The notes under the pieces were generated by a model, which was given only the letters and a program-made list of their open reading frames with translations, was not told the origin of the DNA and searched no databases. Shown here piece after piece: positions 8,963 to 18,637 of a stretch of 64,000 nt of DNA (position 1 is the stretch's first letter; each line of letters opens with the position of its first letter). This DNA is from Pseudoalteromonas flavipulchra NCIMB 2033 = ATCC BAA-314 (GTDB taxonomy: Bacteria; Pseudomonadota; Gammaproteobacteria; Enterobacterales; Alteromonadaceae). The translations under genes were made by a program, and so were the position numbers. The stretch covers positions 1 to 64,000 of the forward strand of contig JWIH01000009.1 in NCBI GenBank assembly GCA_000814665.1, read 5' to 3'.

Positions 8963-11887
8963 ATGTACAACAAACTATTCGTAGCAATTTCAGCAGCCTT
9001 GGCTGCTTCAAGTTTTAATACTCATGCAGAAGAACAAACAGATCAAAACGTAAAAGCCGTTGAAAGAATTGAGGTCACAGGCTCTCGCATAAAAGGCGTT
9101 GATTTAGAAGGTACACAGCCCATTACTATCTTGAGCTCAGAAGACATAGACCGCTCAGGTGCTTCCTCAATTTTCGAGCTACTTCAAGACCTTCCTCAAT
9201 TAAAAGGTGGCTCTGGCACATTCTCAACAAGCGAAAGTGGCAGTACGTCAACCTCAACACCCGCGGGGCAAGCAGCAGCCAGTTTACGAGGCATGGGTCC
9301 TTCAGCGACGTTAACCTTGATCAATGGTCGTCGAGTCGCGCCAAGCTCTTTTGCGGCGGGCACACAAAACTTTGTTGATGTAAACGCCATCCCCTTAGCG
9401 GCAATCGAACGAGTTGAGATCCTAGCGACTGGGGCATCCGCAATCTATGGAGCCGACGCCGTTGCGGGTGTGATTAACTATATTCTTAAAGACAATTACG
9501 ATGGTGCAGAACTTGAGGTTAGCTATGGTAACAGTCTTGAAAGCTCTGATGAGGGCAAAACACAAGTCAATCTAATTTGGGGAACTGAAGTTGGTAATGA
9601 CAGCCTTATGTTGTTTGCAGATTTTTACGACCGAAACCAATTTAACGCAACAGATAGAGACTTCTTAGCAACACCCAACTTAGTTAACGGATATTCTTAT
9701 CTTCCTAAACTAAACAATACGCCTAATATTTATTATTACAGCAGTCGCGACGGTAATGAGCTTCCAGCACCTGGCTGTATGAGCCAGCTGGTCACCACTG
9801 AGTATGGGGAGCAGATCTGTGCTTACTATGGTAATCAAGATGATGTCCTAAGCACTCCATTTGAGAGTGTGTCTGGTGGTGCGATGTTCAATCAGCAGGT
9901 TGGCGAGTTAACTTGGAAAACTGAATTTTTTATCAGTAAAACAAAATCAACCGCTTATTCAACCCCAGCCGCAATCAATCAGATTGATGACAGTGAAGGT
10001 CCATGGGTGAGAGAGGATGCCCTCTTCATTTATAGCGACGCAAGCGGTAACAACTCGCTACTTGATTCACTTTACATCGACCCATTCGACACACAACTTG
10101 GACAGGAGCAATGGGGATTTCAGTTTGATGCTCGCTTTACTTCACCACGCACCATTGAAGTCGAAAGCCAAAATATGCGATTGGTTTCGAGCCTAGAAGG
10201 GCAGCTAGGCGAATGGGATTGGGTATCTGGGATTATGTTCTCTGAATCTAAATCAGATCAGGTGGCCACCGATGGGGTATACAATCGTTATAAGTTTCAT
10301 GCCGCTTTGGCTGGGGAGCTATGTGGTGATGGGAACATTGCCAGCATTAACGACGGCCAGTTAAGCTGTGCTAATAGTAACCTGCTCGGCTTTTATAACC
10401 CATTTTTAGTAGCCAATGCCACTAACGATGCAACACTTGCACTTACCAAAGCACGCCCAACCCGAGAAGGTACAAGCCGTATTTACAGCTGGGATTTTAC
10501 TGTATCGGGCGAGCTTTTTTCTTGGCAAGATATCGCGGTACAATCCTCATTTGGTGTCGAAGCACGAAAAGAAGAGCTGTCGGACACCCCTTCAAATGAT
10601 GCGGTTGCAGATGCTGCCAACGATTACTTAGTTGATGTATTTGGTTATGGCTCTAGCATCGCGGACGCAAAAAGAACGCAGCTAGGTGCATTTGTAGAGC
10701 TATACATTCCAGTAACAGAAACAGTAGAAATGCAGGTGGCCGGACGATATGACCACTTTGACGACTTTGGCTCAACTTTTAATCCAAAAATCGGCATAAG
10801 CTATCGCCCTACTGATACCCTACTGTTACGAGCCGGTTGGTCTACTTCTTTTAGAGCACCGTCTTTAACGCAGGCGGGGGTAAAGCTGAGAACAACGACT
10901 TCAACCTTTGATTGCGGCGCGAATCAAGCTGTCGCCGATCTGTATTGTGAGGGTGATGGCACGCAAGTTACGGTTAACTCCTTAGAGCTTGGTAACAGCC
11001 AACTTAATGCCGAAGAGTCTGAATCTATTTCTCTAGGTTTAGCCTGGAGCCCAACTCGAGATACCACTATCGCGATTGATTACTGGCAATTTGAATATAC
11101 CGACGTTATTGATACAAATATGACCGCTGTACTCAGTCGTGCAATTACAGATCCGTCGTTGCGTCATTGTGGCCTTGTACCTGATGGTCAGATGGGTATT
11201 TCGTATGATGAAGATGTGTGTAGCGTAACCGATACACAAGGTTTGAGCATAGATCAAAGCGGCGCTGATTTAAGCGAAATTTTGGCGGCTTACATCGATG
11301 AATTTGACCCTCGCGCTCAAAGCCTACAACTATATCGCGATCATGTTATTCAATTAGAGAACACAGGTAGCCAAGATATTGCTGGGTTGGACATTAAATT
11401 TAATCATAGATTTAGATTTGATAACGCTGACTTAACCGTGAAACTGGATGCAACTCATTACCTCGAATACGAACGCAATAAACCGGGTTCTGATCTGAGT
11501 GAAGAACTTGTTGGTACCTTTAGATACCCTGAAAATATAGGCAGAGTTTCAGTGACTTATAACGCTGATAATTTTTATGTCTCGCTGGGTGCAAACTATA
11601 CTGACAGTTATGAGGACGACATCGAAGGACTACGTGGTCGAGAAATCGACGAGTTAGCTGAACTTGGGCAACTCGATAGCGAAGGGAAACGAGATGTTGA
11701 TAGCTGGACAGTGGTTGATGTTAGTGCGGGTTATGAGTTCTCAGAGCACCTAAAAGTGAGGCTCAGTATTGATAATCTTTTCGATAAAAAGCCGCCAGTG
11801 GTTTATGGCTCATCGCGAGGCTTCGATTCAATCCATCACAACGCGTTAGGCACCAACTATACTCTCGGATTAACTTACCAGTTCTAA
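8963..11887 (+). CDS. TonB-dependent outer-membrane receptor
   Basis: This 974-residue protein has a signal peptide (MYNKLFVAISAALAASSFNTHAEE), a TonB box-like segment (ERIEVTGSRIKG, residues about 34-45) and a plug domain (LEGTQPITILSSEDI...SLRGMGPSATLTLINGRRV...VERVEILATGASAIYGADAVAGVINYI). A large beta-barrel follows and ends in an aromatic residue (GLTYQF). The plug motifs are typical of the large receptors of marine gammaproteobacteria that import peptides or oligomers. It is the first gene of an operon (7-nt gap to the permease gene) and faces the cyanophycinase gene, so beta-Asp-Arg or a related peptide is the suggested cargo. That assignment rests on context only. Confidence 0.93.
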   Translation: MYNKLFVAISAALAASSFNTHAEEQTDQNVKAVERIEVTGSRIKGVDLEGTQPITILSSEDIDRSGASSIFELLQDLPQLKGGSGTFSTSESGSTSTSTPAGQAAASLRGMGPSATLTLINGRRVAPSSFAAGTQNFVDVNAIPLAAIERVEILATGASAIYGADAVAGVINYILKDNYDGAELEVSYGNSLESSDEGKTQVNLIWGTEVGNDSLMLFADFYDRNQFNATDRDFLATPNLVNGYSYLPKLNNTPNIYYYSSRDGNELPAPGCMSQLVTTEYGEQICAYYGNQDDVLSTPFESVSGGAMFNQQVGELTWKTEFFISKTKSTAYSTPAAINQIDDSEGPWVREDALFIYSDASGNNSLLDSLYIDPFDTQLGQEQWGFQFDARFTSPRTIEVESQNMRLVSSLEGQLGEWDWVSGIMFSESKSDQVATDGVYNRYKFHAALAGELCGDGNIASINDGQLSCANSNLLGFYNPFLVANATNDATLALTKARPTREGTSRIYSWDFTVSGELFSWQDIAVQSSFGVEARKEELSDTPSNDAVADAANDYLVDVFGYGSSIADAKRTQLGAFVELYIPVTETVEMQVAGRYDHFDDFGSTFNPKIGISYRPTDTLLLRAGWSTSFRAPSLTQAGVKLRTTTSTFDCGANQAVADLYCEGDGTQVTVNSLELGNSQLNAEESESISLGLAWSPTRDTTIAIDYWQFEYTDVIDTNMTAVLSRAITDPSLRHCGLVPDGQMGISYDEDVCSVTDTQGLSIDQSGADLSEILAAYIDEFDPRAQSLQLYRDHVIQLENTGSQDIAGLDIKFNHRFRFDNADLTVKLDATHYLEYERNKPGSDLSEELVGTFRYPENIGRVSVTYNADNFYVSLGANYTDSYEDDIEGLRGREIDELAELGQLDSEGKRDVDSWTVVDVSAGYEFSEHLKVRLSIDNLFDKKPPVVYGSSRGFDSIHHNALGTNYTLGLTYQF

Positions 11888-11894
11888 TGGAGAA

Positions 11895-13328
11895 ATGGGG
11901 GATAACCCCATTTTCGTTCTTTATATGCGAAAAACTATAAAAATGCCTGACGCATTCGTTATTTTGCTGGTGATTGCAGGGCTGTGCTATGCGGTGTCAC
12001 ACTTTGTTTTGCCCGGCTCGTTCGAGCTAGCAGGAACTAATGATACCGTTGCACTTTCACAGTTTTCACAAGCACAAACACCCGCACCTTTACCTTTATT
12101 TGCTACTCAAGGTGAAGCAGGATTGTTCAACGTGCTATTTGAGGGGCTCGTGAGTGGCGACAGAAATGGAGCCGCTATTGGGGTTATTGCTTTTATCCTA
12201 ATAACAGGTGGTGCATTTGGCGTGTTAATGCAGACCAAAGCAATAGACAATGGCATTATGGCACTGATCAATTCTACACAAAGGATTGATTGGCTATTTA
12301 TCCCTAGTCTGTTCATCACCTTTGCTTTGGGTGGTGCCATATTCGGCATGGGTGAAGAGGCTATCGCATTTTGTATTGTGCTTTACCCTATCATGATGAG
12401 GCTTGGCTATAACGCCCAAGTTACCGTGCTTGTGACTTATGTTGCAACACAAATCGGGTTTGCTACTTCCCCCATGAACCCTTTTAGCATTGCCATTGCA
12501 CAAAGTATCGCTCAGTTACCAGTATTCTCAGGCGCAGAGTTTAGGGTTGCTCTCACCGCCCTATTCACATTCGTCGGACTGGTTTTTACGGTGCGCTACA
12601 CTGCGAACGTACGTAAAAAGCGTGAGGATATCATTGCAAGTACTTCGCCCACGGAGCTACAACTTGTTGATAAGGCGTTATTGCTTGCATTTTTCATGGT
12701 AATTATTTGGGTCATTTACGGTGTGACTGCAAAAGGCTACTACATCCCTGAACTTGCCACTCAGTTTTTTGTGTTGGGGCTGGTCATCGCCCTAATAGCT
12801 AAATTGGGAGGACGCCAGTCTATTAGCCAATCCGTGGCAGCATTTAAAACAGGAAGCGCAGATCTGCTGCCAGCAGCTTTGCTAGTTGGTCTCGCCAAGG
12901 GGCTTGTACTATTACTAGGCGGGAGCGATCTCCAAACACCTTCAATCTTAAATACTGTACTTTATTATGCGGCTACCTTAATAACCCAAGTCCCTGATGC
13001 ATTGGCAGCTTGGTTTATGTATGTATTCCAATCTTTATTCAACTTCTTTGTTTCTTCGGGCTCCGGACAAGCAGCTATTACTATGCCCATTATGGCACCT
13101 CTTTCAGACTTAATTGGTGTTTCTCGGCAAACTTCTGTACTGGCTTTTCAGCTAGGAGATGGACTGAGCAACATCATAATCCCAACCTCAGCAAGCTTAA
13201 TTGGCTGCTTAGGGGTTGTTAAACTTTCTTGGAACGATTGGGTGCAGTTTATTTGGCGCTTTATGTTACTTCTTTTCACATTAGCAAGTGTGGTCACCAT
13301 ATTTGCTCACTTAACAAATTACCAATAA
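11895..13328 (+). CDS. YfcC-family (DcuC/ArcD-like) membrane transporter
   Basis: An inner-membrane permease of up to 477 residues with about twelve hydrophobic segments. It shows the YfcC/DcuC-superfamily blocks GGAFGVLMQT, FGMGEEAIAF (about residue 152) and SSGSGQAAITMPIMAPLSDLIGVSR (about 385). The start is uncertain: the ATG at 11895 is only 2 nt from GGAG, and in-frame ATGs at 11925 and 11943 lack a clear ribosome-binding site but give an N-terminus closer to the family (MPDAFVILL). It lies between the TonB receptor gene and the dipeptidase gene (4-nt gap to the latter), so it probably carries a dipeptide or amino acid released outside the cytoplasm across the inner membrane. Substrate is inferred. 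Confidence 0.85.
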   Translation: MGDNPIFVLYMRKTIKMPDAFVILLVIAGLCYAVSHFVLPGSFELAGTNDTVALSQFSQAQTPAPLPLFATQGEAGLFNVLFEGLVSGDRNGAAIGVIAFILITGGAFGVLMQTKAIDNGIMALINSTQRIDWLFIPSLFITFALGGAIFGMGEEAIAFCIVLYPIMMRLGYNAQVTVLVTYVATQIGFATSPMNPFSIAIAQSIAQLPVFSGAEFRVALTALFTFVGLVFTVRYTANVRKKREDIIASTSPTELQLVDKALLLAFFMVIIWVIYGVTAKGYYIPELATQFFVLGLVIALIAKLGGRQSISQSVAAFKTGSADLLPAALLVGLAKGLVLLLGGSDLQTPSILNTVLYYAATLITQVPDALAAWFMYVFQSLFNFFVSSGSGQAAITMPIMAPLSDLIGVSRQTSVLAFQLGDGLSNIIIPTSASLIGCLGVVKLSWNDWVQFIWRFMLLLFTLASVVTIFAHLTNYQ

Positions 13329-13332
13329 ATTT

Positions 13333-14499
13333 ATGCTAACACTTATTAAAAATGTTGAGCTTTTTACGCCTAAAAAGCTCGGAAAGCGTGATGTCCTTTT
13401 TGCTGGGAAAACAATCCTCGCAATCGAGGAGGATATCGAAATAAACAGCAACTTGGAGTTCGCTATCGTTGACGGACAGGGATTTATATTAGCCCCCGGA
13501 TTTGTCGACTCTTTAGTACATTTTAGTGGCGGTGGTGGCGAAGCGGGTTTTGCGAGCCGTACCCCGCAAATGAACCTCACTGATGCAACGCTATATGGGA
13601 TCACCACTGTCATTGGTGCACTTGGCACCGACGATGTCAGCCGAACACATACCGATCTAGTTGCTAAAGCGAAAGGGTTAAAACAAGAGGGGTTGAACGC
13701 CTTTTGCCATACAGGCTCTTACCACTTGCCAATAAAAACGCTTGGTCACAGTATCCGTCACGACATTATGTATATCGACGAAATCATCGGTGTTGGGGAA
13801 GTTGCAATCGCCGATCATCGAGGTACGCAGCCTTCGGTAAAAGAGCTTACAACCATTGCAGCAGAAGCGAGAACTGCAGGCCTATTGAGTGGCAAACGTG
13901 GTACTGTTTCCATTCACGTTGGAACAGGTGTTGAACACTTACAGCTTCTCCATGAAGTAGCACTGTCTAGTGAAATACCGCTCAGTCAATTTTACCCAAC
14001 TCATATGAATCGAAATGCCGAATTGCTAACTGCGGGGATTGCATTTTGCAAAGCTGGCGGAACCATCGACTTTACCACTAGTACCACCGAGTACGACTTA
14101 GCCAATGGTGAGCTAGCAGCAGCCGAGGCGTTGGCATATTGCTTAGACAAAGGCGTGAACTCGCAACAGCTGACCATGAGCTCCGACGGACATGCAAGCT
14201 TACCAATTTATAATGAACAAAATCATTTAGTTGGATTTGAAGTGGGTTCAGAGTCTTCGCTGCTTGGGGCGTTCCAGCAAGCGGTGCAGCAATTTAATGT
14301 GCCACTTGACTTAGCTCTGCAATCTATTACGTCCAATCCAGCGAGGATTTTAGGGTTAAATAAAGGTGAGATCTCTGTCGGTCGTGACGCCGATCTTGTT
14401 TTGCTCGACGCAAACACGCTAACGCCACATAGCGTTTGGTGTAACGGTCAAAAAATGGTTGAAAGTCATAAGCCACTAGTCAGCGGTTTCTTCTCTTAA
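13333..14499 (+). CDS. iadA: Isoaspartyl dipeptidase (amidohydrolase family)
   Basis: 388 residues, the usual IadA length. It aligns by eye with E. coli IadA through the GGGGEAG block, the DHRG loop, PTHMNRN and SSDGHAS. The enzyme hydrolyses beta-aspartyl (isoaspartyl) dipeptides with a binuclear metal centre. Visible ligands are His in SIHVGTG, His in PTHMNRN and Asp in SSDG. GVGEVAIADHR has Glu where E. coli IadA has the carbamylated Lys162, as in the glutamate-bridged subgroup. The HxH motif (DQHVH in E. coli) reads DSLVH here, so the first metal His is Leu; see findings. It is the last gene of the receptor-permease operon and supplies the final step after cyanophycinase. Confidence 0.88.
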   Translation: MLTLIKNVELFTPKKLGKRDVLFAGKTILAIEEDIEINSNLEFAIVDGQGFILAPGFVDSLVHFSGGGGEAGFASRTPQMNLTDATLYGITTVIGALGTDDVSRTHTDLVAKAKGLKQEGLNAFCHTGSYHLPIKTLGHSIRHDIMYIDEIIGVGEVAIADHRGTQPSVKELTTIAAEARTAGLLSGKRGTVSIHVGTGVEHLQLLHEVALSSEIPLSQFYPTHMNRNAELLTAGIAFCKAGGTIDFTTSTTEYDLANGELAAAEALAYCLDKGVNSQQLTMSSDGHASLPIYNEQNHLVGFEVGSESSLLGAFQQAVQQFNVPLDLALQSITSNPARILGLNKGEISVGRDADLVLLDANTLTPHSVWCNGQKMVESHKPLVSGFFS

Positions 14500-14505
14500 A
14501 GTTTG

Positions 14506-14535
14506 GCAGGTAGCACTATGCTGCCTGCTAATTTA
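14506..14535 (+). terminator. Terminator after iadA
   Basis: GCAGGTAGC (14506-14514) pairs with GCTGCCTGC (14520-14528), with one G-T pair and a 5-nt loop. TAATTTA follows, a weak T-tract. Confidence 0.6.
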
Positions 14536-14590
14536 CGGAAGTTTTAAAAGTAATCAACCAGCTCGTACCTTACCCGAGCCTCAGGACAAA

Positions 14591-15316
14591 TCAAAAATAG
14601 CTATACAACATAAGTGCCCCAGCACCAAACATAACTACATTTTCAGTTAGTGATATAAAGCCTAAGGGCACATCAGTGTCACCACCAACGCATGCACACT
14701 GAAGCGCTCTTTTATCAATGTATACGGCCTTAAACACCGAGATTGCGCCTATAAACCCTATGAATATTGCCACTGGTGCATAATAAATGGCAGGCAAAGT
14801 TGTTAGCATACAAACGCCGCCATATAACTCCAAGTAAGGGTAAGCATACGCGTATTTTAGATGATGCATCGCTAACAAGTCGTAAGTGATAAAAGAGTTT
14901 GTAAAGCTATGAACATCGCGTATCTTTTGTACCGCGAGTAACAGCATGGTAAACCCAATAAAGGGCATTACCCATTCTACAAGATTATCGGCAGGAAATT
15001 GTGTCGCGAATGTGACCAGCAGCGCGACTAAAAATATTGAAAGTACTGGCCAGTATACGTTTTTCTTTTCCTTATGTAACGGCTTGCCTAGATATCGGCG
15101 TAGCGCTTCATAACCACCAATATGTTGATCGTTAATAAATATTTGTGGTGTAGTGTCAACGTTATGAGTGGCTTTAAATTCATCCGTCTGTGCCCTTGAC
15201 TTGAGCACTCTGTCATCTACATAAAAACCCTCTCGTGAAAGCAAATCCTTTGCCCTGAGACCAAAAGGGCAAATGTGCGATGATGTATGCATTCGGTAAA
15301 GTGTTGCATTTTTCAA
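14591..15316 (-). CDS. Glutaredoxin-MauE/DoxX-like membrane fusion protein
   Basis: 241 residues. Residues 1-80 are a glutaredoxin-type thioredoxin fold with a monothiol CPFG site, TTPQIFI (cis-Pro) and GGYEAL. Residues about 88-241 form a four-helix membrane domain of the MauE/DoxX redox-associated type, with a Cys pair (CAC) near residue 207. The TTG start at 15316 is supported by GGAGGG at 15323-15328 with good spacing; the next in-frame ATG would remove the first glutaredoxin strand. It probably relays thiol redox equivalents at the inner membrane; partner unknown. It appears to be a single-gene unit. Confidence 0.78.
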   Translation of the reverse strand: MKNATLYRMHTSSHICPFGLRAKDLLSREGFYVDDRVLKSRAQTDEFKATHNVDTTPQIFINDQHIGGYEALRRYLGKPLHKEKKNVYWPVLSIFLVALLVTFATQFPADNLVEWVMPFIGFTMLLLAVQKIRDVHSFTNSFITYDLLAMHHLKYAYAYPYLELYGGVCMLTTLPAIYYAPVAIFIGFIGAISVFKAVYIDKRALQCACVGGDTDVPLGFISLTENVVMFGAGALMLYSYF

Positions 15317-15649
15317 TGGTGGCCCTCCCTATTCTATTACAAACATAAGTAGAAATTACTGGCGAGTAAATCAGCTAAGAAAAATCTACCGACATTAGCG
15401 CAATTTCAGCTTAATGATTGTAACTAAAGCGAATTTCATACCACCTTTCATTACACTCAATAACATGAAAGCGGGTTGAATTTATTGATGTATCACAATC
15501 AAATTAATCTCGGTTGAGGTAGCCATAGATAAACCTGATCTTGGTCAGCAAACCTTTTATTAAACCACGGTTCGGTTAAAAAAACCTTCTGACTATAAAG
15601 TCTTAGATTTATATTTCGCCTTGTCTTTAGCTACCGAGATAAAAAACAA
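15317..15649. other. Divergent intergenic region
   Basis: 333 nt between the glutaredoxin fusion gene and the chemoreceptor gene. It must hold both promoters. No clear consensus promoter, operator or RNA structure was picked out by eye. Confidence 0.4.
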
Positions 15650-17194
15650 ATGTCAAAAATAATGGGTAGGGAAATAAAGTTAGGCAAGCACAGTGTATTG
15701 CTTTCAACAACGGATTTGGACAGTCGAATTACATACGCAAATCAGTCATTTTGTGACATCGCGGGTTTTAGCATTGAAGAAATGCTTGGTCAGCCGCACA
15801 ACTTAGTTCGTAATCAGGATATGCCAAAAGCGGCATTTAGAAATATGTGGTCTACCATTCAAAACGGTCAATCTTGGATGGGACCGGTTAAAAACTTAAC
15901 AAAAAATGGGGATTACTATTGGGTAAACGCATTCGTCACACCAATTAAAGACGAGAGAGGCAACATAGTTGAATACCAATCTGTAAGAACTTGCCCTTCT
16001 CCCGAAATAATTAAACGCGCAGAAAGTGCTTATCGCACACTTGATAGCCAACAAAAAACGAGTCGCTATGACAGCACTCGCCTCTCATTTATATTATTGT
16101 TTTTCGTCGCGATAACTTTGCCTCTAGCGTCACTATTAAACAACCATTGGTTTACCCTGCTACCATTGGCTCTGTTATGCATCACGATTGCGTTAACCGC
16201 ACGTTTTCGTTCTAAATATAAAGCTTTGCTCACACAAGCTAAAACGATTTTTGATAATGATTTAATGTCTGTGATATACGGTCAATCTCGAGACAGAGTT
16301 GCCGATATTACACTGGCATTCGAAATGCAAAAGGCGAAAATTTCTGCGGTAGTAGGTCGAGTGAACGATGTATCTGTTCGAGTAAGTGAAAATGCAAAAC
16401 TTACCACACAAAGCGGTCAATTTGTTGCCGAGTTATTAAAGCAGCAAACAAGCGAGGCAAAAGAAATGGTTGTTTGCATGGACGAGTTTTCGCAAACGAT
16501 TGATGAACTTTCAGAAAACGTAAACCATGCTGCAGATGCAGCCAATAATTCAGAGCACCAGGCTGGGCTTGGTAAAGCCGCAGTAAAGGATGTTATCGAT
16601 TCTATTCACTATCTTGATGAGCATTTAATGGAAGTGAACAATGCCGTAAATCGCTTAGTCTCAGGAAATGATCGCATTCAAAATATTCTTAGTGTTATCA
16701 ACTCTATTGCCGATCAAACCAACTTGCTTGCGCTAAATGCCGCAATTGAAGCCGCCCGAGCGGGCGATCATGGCCGAGGATTCTCAGTTGTTGCAGACGA
16801 GGTTCGCACACTTGCACAGCGCACACAAACTTCCACAGAAGAAATAACGCAATTACTTAAAGAGCTAAATGATATTTCCAGCTCCGCTGTTGAGTCAGTG
16901 CAAAAAAGTAATAGTCTATCAAATCAAAGTGTTGACCTTGCAAAAAATAACGGTTCAAGCCTTGATACCATTCAAAGCCATGTCATGCATTTAGCCGATT
17001 TAAATCGCAGTGTTGCCGCCGCCATTGAACAACAAAGTTGTGTGGTAAAACAAATAAGCATAAACGTTGACAGCGTGACTACGCTCGCAGAGAGAGGCAC
17101 AGAACACGGCGAGAAATCTTTTACTTTAAGTCAAGAGTTACTAAGTCAAATTGAGCAGCAAACACGCCTAATTCAACAGTTTTCTCAAACATGA
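15650..17194 (+). CDS. PAS-domain methyl-accepting chemotaxis protein (Aer-like)
   Basis: 514 residues. An N-terminal PAS domain (about 15-120; [33 protein letters not shown]) resembles the redox-sensing PAS of Aer. A pair of membrane helices follows (about 145-185), then a HAMP-like stretch and a cytoplasmic signalling domain with the hairpin tip [21 protein letters not shown]. There is no periplasmic ligand domain. It should signal to CheW/CheA in response to energy or redox state, if the PAS binds FAD; this is inferred from similarity. No che genes lie nearby, as usual for dispersed receptors. Confidence 0.92.
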   Translation: MSKIMGREIKLGKHSVLLSTTDLDSRITYANQSFCDIAGFSIEEMLGQPHNLVRNQDMPKAAFRNMWSTIQNGQSWMGPVKNLTKNGDYYWVNAFVTPIKDERGNIVEYQSVRTCPSPEIIKRAESAYRTLDSQQKTSRYDSTRLSFILLFFVAITLPLASLLNNHWFTLLPLALLCITIALTARFRSKYKALLTQAKTIFDNDLMSVIYGQSRDRVADITLAFEMQKAKISAVVGRVNDVSVRVSENAKLTTQSGQFVAELLKQQTSEAKEMVVCMDEFSQTIDELSENVNHAADAANNSEHQAGLGKAAVKDVIDSIHYLDEHLMEVNNAVNRLVSGNDRIQNILSVINSIADQTNLLALNAAIEAARAGDHGRGFSVVADEVRTLAQRTQTSTEEITQLLKELNDISSSAVESVQKSNSLSNQSVDLAKNNGSSLDTIQSHVMHLADLNRSVAAAIEQQSCVVKQISINVDSVTTLAERGTEHGEKSFTLSQELLSQIEQQTRLIQQFSQT

Positions 17195-17256
17195 GAAAAC
17201 CAAATAGACCACAACTTATTATTTGCGTAATTCAGAGCCAAATAGACGCTTAGATA

Positions 17257-17299
17257 TCAGTGGACCTCAGTATTTAATTGGATACCTTGGGTCCACTGA
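17257..17299. terminator. Inverted repeat between convergent genes
   Basis: TCAGTGGACC (17257-17266) pairs with GGTCCACTGA (17290-17299), and an inner GTAT/ATAC pair extends the stem. It lies between the convergent chemoreceptor and TerB-like genes. There is no strong T-tract on either side, so it may act as a bidirectional stop or protect 3' ends. Confidence 0.5.
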
Positions 17300-17319
17300 C
17301 CTTGCAGCTAAATACAGTA

Positions 17320-17712
17320 CTATAGTTCGGCCTCAAGAATGGCGAGTGCGTCCTTTTCTGCCTGTTTCACATTGCCATCGGCTTCAATAACACGCACGGC
17401 TAAGTCTTTCGCAAGTTGACGCATCGGCTCATCGATAATGTTATTCATGCGGTGTTGCACATAAGCTTCAATGTCATTATTTTTTATCGCTACAACAGAT
17501 TTTGAAAGGCTATCTTCGATGTAATCGTCTAATGCGATTGCAGAGTTCCACTGCAGACTTTTTGCCCACTTTCTCACAACATGTTTTTCACTTTCACTGA
17601 TAACGCCATCAACACCAATAAATAATAATGCGATATCAATTAGGGCTTCTTTTTGCATCTGATCGACACAAATACCTGTGTCAAAGTGATTGAGTAGCTG
17701 TTCAAATTTCAT
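17320..17712 (-). CDS. TerB-like (tellurite resistance TerB fold) protein
   Basis: 130-residue all-helical protein with two repeats carrying acidic metal-binding-type motifs: IGVDGVISESEK (about residues 32-43) and IEADGNVKQAEK (about 111-122). This is the TerB/DjlA-N fold. Such proteins bind divalent metal and act in envelope or stress functions; a direct role in tellurite resistance is not implied because no other ter genes are present. It is soluble with no signal peptide. Convergent with the chemoreceptor gene. Confidence 0.75.
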   Translation of the reverse strand: MKFEQLLNHFDTGICVDQMQKEALIDIALLFIGVDGVISESEKHVVRKWAKSLQWNSAIALDDYIEDSLSKSVVAIKNNDIEAYVQHRMNNIIDEPMRQLAKDLAVRVIEADGNVKQAEKDALAILEAEL

Positions 17713-18138
17713 AATTCTTCCTTAACCCTTTTCTGCAAGACAAGATCACAGATATTTCAAGACGGAACAAAAAACGCTAAGATTTAAACATATGCTAACT
17801 TTTTCCATTTGTCATATTAAAAAAGTGCAAGTTCAATTACATCACATTCCGTAGGCCGTAAAAAAGTCGAAAAAATAAGAAGGCTCCACTTATTACATTT
17901 CATTTTTCACAATTAAAAAGTTCCCAAACACTGCCAACATTATCACCTCTATCGCTAAAAAGCGTCATGCCTGCAAAGCAACACCTCTAATACATACTAC
18001 TAAAGAAGCAGCCTTTAGAGAAAACATCAATTATAAAGTTTGATTTAGTAAGAAAAGATCATTACCTCCACAATTGATTCATTTTGTTGAAATAATTTGC
18101 ACACTCTCAGAATCAATCAAAGAAAAATAGGAACAACA
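17713..18138. other. Intergenic region
   Basis: About 426 nt of A/T-rich sequence between divergent genes. No gene, tRNA or clear structured RNA was seen. It must contain the promoters for the TerB-like gene and the small membrane protein gene, but I could not place them. Confidence 0.4.
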
Positions 18139-18546
18139 ATGAAAGAGTTAAAACTAGGAATGAACTTATCATTTTTCATTTCCCTTTCTATTATAGCGTT
18201 TACCTTACTTGTTCTAGATGCCTTAATCGTGTCAGAAAGAATCAGCATGGTTTCTTTTGTCCAATTAACGCTATCTGCTGCAATCATGTTTTATATTGTT
18301 ACAGGGCTATGGGCAATATTCAGTGGTCAAAGTAGAGTAATCATCTGCAATCAAGGCGTGGTTTATCACAGCCTGTTAGGCCAAAAGCACTATATTCCAG
18401 CAGAAGAAGTGGAAAAAATCTCTGTGGAACGATTACTTTGGTTTAGTTATACCAAGCTTTATCTAACAAGCGGTGTACTAAGAATTTGGTCTTTCAAGCC
18501 CAACCTTGCGCAACAACAAAGCCTTAAACTACTGGGATATATTTAA
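18139..18546 (+). CDS. Small membrane protein of unknown function
   Basis: 135 residues when started at the ATG at 18139, which has AGGAA at 18129-18133. Two hydrophobic helices (about 11-30 and 42-65) are followed by a soluble tail with short alternating strands (VIICNQGVVYHSLLGQKHYIPAEEVEKISVE). By eye this looks like the bacterial PH-like domains found in small membrane proteins. An in-frame start at 18097 would add 14 polar residues without a ribosome-binding site. Function unknown. The M14 peptidase gene follows after 91 nt. Confidence 0.6.
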   Translation: MKELKLGMNLSFFISLSIIAFTLLVLDALIVSERISMVSFVQLTLSAAIMFYIVTGLWAIFSGQSRVIICNQGVVYHSLLGQKHYIPAEEVEKISVERLLWFSYTKLYLTSGVLRIWSFKPNLAQQQSLKLLGYI

Positions 18547-18637
18547 TGCCAAGTTTATTGGTGTGTAGTAGACCTTATAAAGTTGCTTTCAAAACGAGGC
18601 ATTGAGTAAGATAAGCTAAACTTATAACGAGGTTATT

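Noticed and set aside
13311..13628. Minus-strand open frame of 105 codons over the iadA start
   Set aside because: Antisense to conserved IadA motifs and without a ribosome-binding site.
17320..17712. A tellurite-resistance operon
   Set aside because: Only a single TerB-like gene is present; no terZ, terC, terD or terE-like genes lie nearby.
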